From NCBI GenBank assembly GCA_032173965.1, contig CM063283.1, positions 18,890,501-18,954,500 of the forward strand: DNA of 64,000 bases, in the 5' to 3' direction. A model generated the notes under the pieces. The model was not told where the DNA came from. It was given only the letters and a program-made list of their open reading frames with translations, and made no database searches. Position numbers and translations under genes: made by a program. Shown here piece by piece: positions 61,770 through 64,000 of this stretch (within the stretch, counting starts at the first letter, position 1; each line of letters opens with the position of its first letter). This DNA is from Sitta carolinensis (taxonomy: Eukaryota > Chordata > Aves > Passeriformes > Sittidae).

Positions 61770-62430
61770 TCCTGCAGCTTTGTCCCCAGTCCAAGACCAT
61801 TCTATATTATCATTAATGATGGGGATCATGGAATGCTGCATATGCTTATGAAATTTACAATGACTAAAACTGTGAGAACAAAGGAGAACAGAACTGAAAT
61901 TCAAATTGCACCGGCAAATTGGATAAATAGCTTCCAAAAATGAGATTCAATACAAGTGAGAGGACAAACATGGGGCACAACTCTTAGGCAGGAATAATCA
62001 GTTTGCACAAATACGAAATAGGGAACAACTGGTTAAGTAGCAATTCAGCATAAAAGGGTGTGAGGATTATAGGGGATTACAAAATAAGTGCAGTTCAGCA
62101 ATGTGGGGCTAATACAAATGACACAAAGGCACAAAACCACAATATAAAAGCAGGAAGATAGCCTGTGAAATATATGAACTATTAATTACTCACTCAGCAT
62201 TGTGTAAAGTCTTTGCTGCAGTATTGTATCTACTTTGAATACTTTAGACCAGTATCTAAGAAGAAACAACAGCTGGAATGTGAGAGACTTAAAATGTCTG
62301 ATATACTCTAATAGTGAATGAACAAGAAAAGAAAAAGAGATGGACGGATGACATGACAGTTATTGGAAGGTTATATAAAGGATAAATCAGGAACTGTCAA
62401 AACATAACTGGAAAGTGTTCAAAGGAAAAG
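61770..62430 (+). mobile_element. Ancient CR1 LINE remnant (RT palm region)
   Basis: A plus-strand piece of CR1 ORF2. CCAGTCCAAGACCATTCTAT leads into ATTATCATTAATGATGGGGA, which corresponds to the conserved F-N-I-F-I-N-D motif. It is followed by CTTATGAAATTTACAATGAC, where the FADD catalytic box should be but is disrupted. Then come TGAGATTCAATACAAGTG and CACAAATACGAAATAGGGAA, typical of the downstream part. A 117-codon open frame (61590-61943) overlaps the RT piece by chance preservation and is not intact. Confidence 0.75.
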
Positions 62431-63089
62431 TAAATGCACAGTAAACCTTTCCTTACCTTGATACATGAATAGTAAAGAAAAGAGCAAGGTCATGAGACAC
62501 TGAAGATGGAATCAATAAACATAGTCTTCATAGAACCATAAGCTAAACAAGCACTGCAGCATAGCTTCACTCACCTTAGTGTAGTTTCACTAAAGGTGGC
62601 AGTACAGAATACTCAGATATGTAGAATAAAGGCAGAAAAGTGGGATCACTATAAAACAGGTGCTAAAATGAGGTGGAACAAAAAGTCAAAGTACTTATGC
62701 AATTGATATGTCCAAATTATATCTATCCAAAAATCTCTAGAAAAACTACCATATGGAAATATACTGTGAAAGCAATAGCAAAAATACTACCTGCACATCA
62801 AAAATACCAGTCCCTAAATTTCAGTGATGTATCAAAATCAATTTACAAAGAAGCAATAATCAAAGTTACAGAAATAAGGGGTCATGGTAAAATAAAATAG
62901 TTTAATCTGAAATAGGTTGGCCTAATCTAACTTTTTTTCTACAGTGTATTTGGACTTGAGAAGAACATCTGTTAGACATAAATCTGTTTGGGAAATTACC
63001 TAGACAATATGACTTCATAGAAGCAACTACTTAGCAAGGCACTGAAAGGAGGTAAATATGGGTGTTCTCAGAAACTGATTTCATAGCCA
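62431..63089. other. Noncoding gap between CR1 copies
   Basis: No gene is recognised. Parts may be extreme CR1 divergence. The 75-codon frame at 62673-62900 has no known domain. Confidence 0.4.
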
Positions 63090-63775
63090 GTCTTATTCAG
63101 CAGTATTTGTTTTAGTGGACTCAGCAAAAAGAATTTGAAGGCAGTTAAGCAATATGCTGATAAGACAAAGCTTGTGAGCATCGCCTTACAATAAAACATG
63201 ATAATTAAAAGGAGCTTGGAGAAAAGGGATGAAATACTGTAGAGGAGGACAGCAGTAGAAAGAGATGGATGGGAAATTCAGGTAGAAGATGGGAGGACAT
63301 CAATTTGACAAGAAGGAAGACATGAATGAGCTATTTTATCACAAGTAGTACTGTGCAAATGTAATTGCACAAGACTGCACAGGGAACTACTGAAATGTCC
63401 TGTGAAGCCTTGTGGGCACTCTGATGATCCACATTCCCAAAAATGATGAATTTAAGCTATTTAAACTGGAGCAGGTACACAGAACAGTTTCTAGAATGAT
63501 CAGGAAAATAGAAACCTTTGCTAAAAAGAGAAACTGCTTAACAAATGAAGGCTGAGAGGGAATATAATTGTTCTCTATAAACATATCAGAGGTAAACGCC
63601 AGGGAAGGAGAAGAGCTATTTAAGCTAAAGGCCAGTATTGGCACAAGAACAAAAATGTAGAAGCTGGACATAAATAAGATTAGGCTGGGGACATGATTTC
63701 TTACCATCAGAGGAAAGGAATTCTGGAGAAGCATTATGGAGCTTGAAATTCAGGTATTTTACAGTGGTGCTTTAT
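63090..63775 (+). mobile_element. Ancient CR1 LINE remnant, RT box to 3' region
   Basis: The plus strand reads YADKTKL at 63153-63173, the position of the RT catalytic box F/YADDTKL, with the second aspartate replaced. Further right are GAATTTAAGCTATTTAAACT..GAGCAGGTACACAGAACAG..AGAATGATCAGGAAAATAGA, AATTGTTCTCTATAAACATA and AGAGCTATTTAAGC..GGCACAAGAACAAAAATG..TTACCATCAGAGGAAAGG. These are the order and wording of an old CR1 post-RT and 3' region. It is degraded and non-functional. Confidence 0.8.
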
Positions 63776-64000
63776 TGGTTTGGGGAGGCAACATGGTAAG
63801 GTGGCTGCCTGGGACTGCAGGAGGATTTAATTCAATGAGACAAAGAAATCCTTTCAATCCTGTACCTCATAAAAAATACAGAGGTCTTTCCTGAGCAGGC
63901 TGAATGCGCCAGTATGTGGCACAGCAATGAGCCTGGGTGAGAGATTCAACCCAAGGGGCTGTGCCCTGCTGAGAGAGATGAGTTTCAGAGAGAACACCTT
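63776..64000. other. Right edge of window
   Basis: No feature is recognised. It may include the far 3' end of the preceding CR1, but nothing is clear enough to call. Confidence 0.35.

Noticed and set aside
61590..61943. 117-codon frame as a functional gene
   Set aside because: Its second half is a CR1 reverse-transcriptase fragment with a destroyed catalytic box, so it is a transposon fossil.
1..64000. CRISPR array, bacterial operon or prophage-like organisation
   Set aside because: The tandem array at 9.5 kb has no unique spacers. CR1, LTR and tRNA features show vertebrate nuclear DNA, and there are no dense co-oriented genes.

Overview
The window looks like avian nuclear DNA, probably from a songbird. 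Recognisable interspersed repeats are almost all CR1 LINEs of several ages and orientations, plus one full-length solo LTR. No mammalian-type SINE or L1 is seen. Base composition is AT-rich and CpG-poor, apart from one sharp GC/CpG island. The avian call rests on CR1 sequence features recalled from the family and on repeat composition; no search was run.

Layout. From 1 to about 8.87 kb there is unique AT-rich DNA with no recognised gene. From 9.11 to 10.33 kb there is a CpG island holding the only well-supported gene, a complete tRNA-Ile(AAT) on the minus strand (9301-9374) with its own T4 stop. Just upstream of it, in its transcriptional direction, is an 11-unit 44/58-bp minisatellite (9491-10028) with a 102-bp higher-order period. 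From 10.3 to 28.4 kb there is mostly unique DNA with three CR1 pieces (11.02, 13.52 and 18.4-19.5 kb), a tight POU/octamer motif cluster near 12.96 kb, and a stretch at 21.8-22.5 kb that reads like a developmental enhancer. A solo LTR with 5-bp CACGA target duplications lies at 28407-29693. From 29.7 to 53.4 kb there is unique DNA with microsatellites, one CR1 3' end (46.8-47.2 kb) and an exon-like or enhancer-like block at 47.95-48.66 kb. From 53.4 kb to the end there is a cluster of old, degraded CR1 copies in both orientations.

No protein-coding gene can be supported. The longest open frames lie in the minisatellite, where the 102-bp period (34 codons) keeps several frames open on both strands; they are not genes. 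Other open frames of 120-150 codons match no family I recognise. The overall picture is a gene-poor region with one Pol III gene in a CpG island and several candidate noncoding regulatory blocks. Nothing here amounts to a new enzymatic or defence system. The items most worth a second look are the tRNA/minisatellite island, the POU-motif cluster, the 48-kb exon-like block and the solo LTR.
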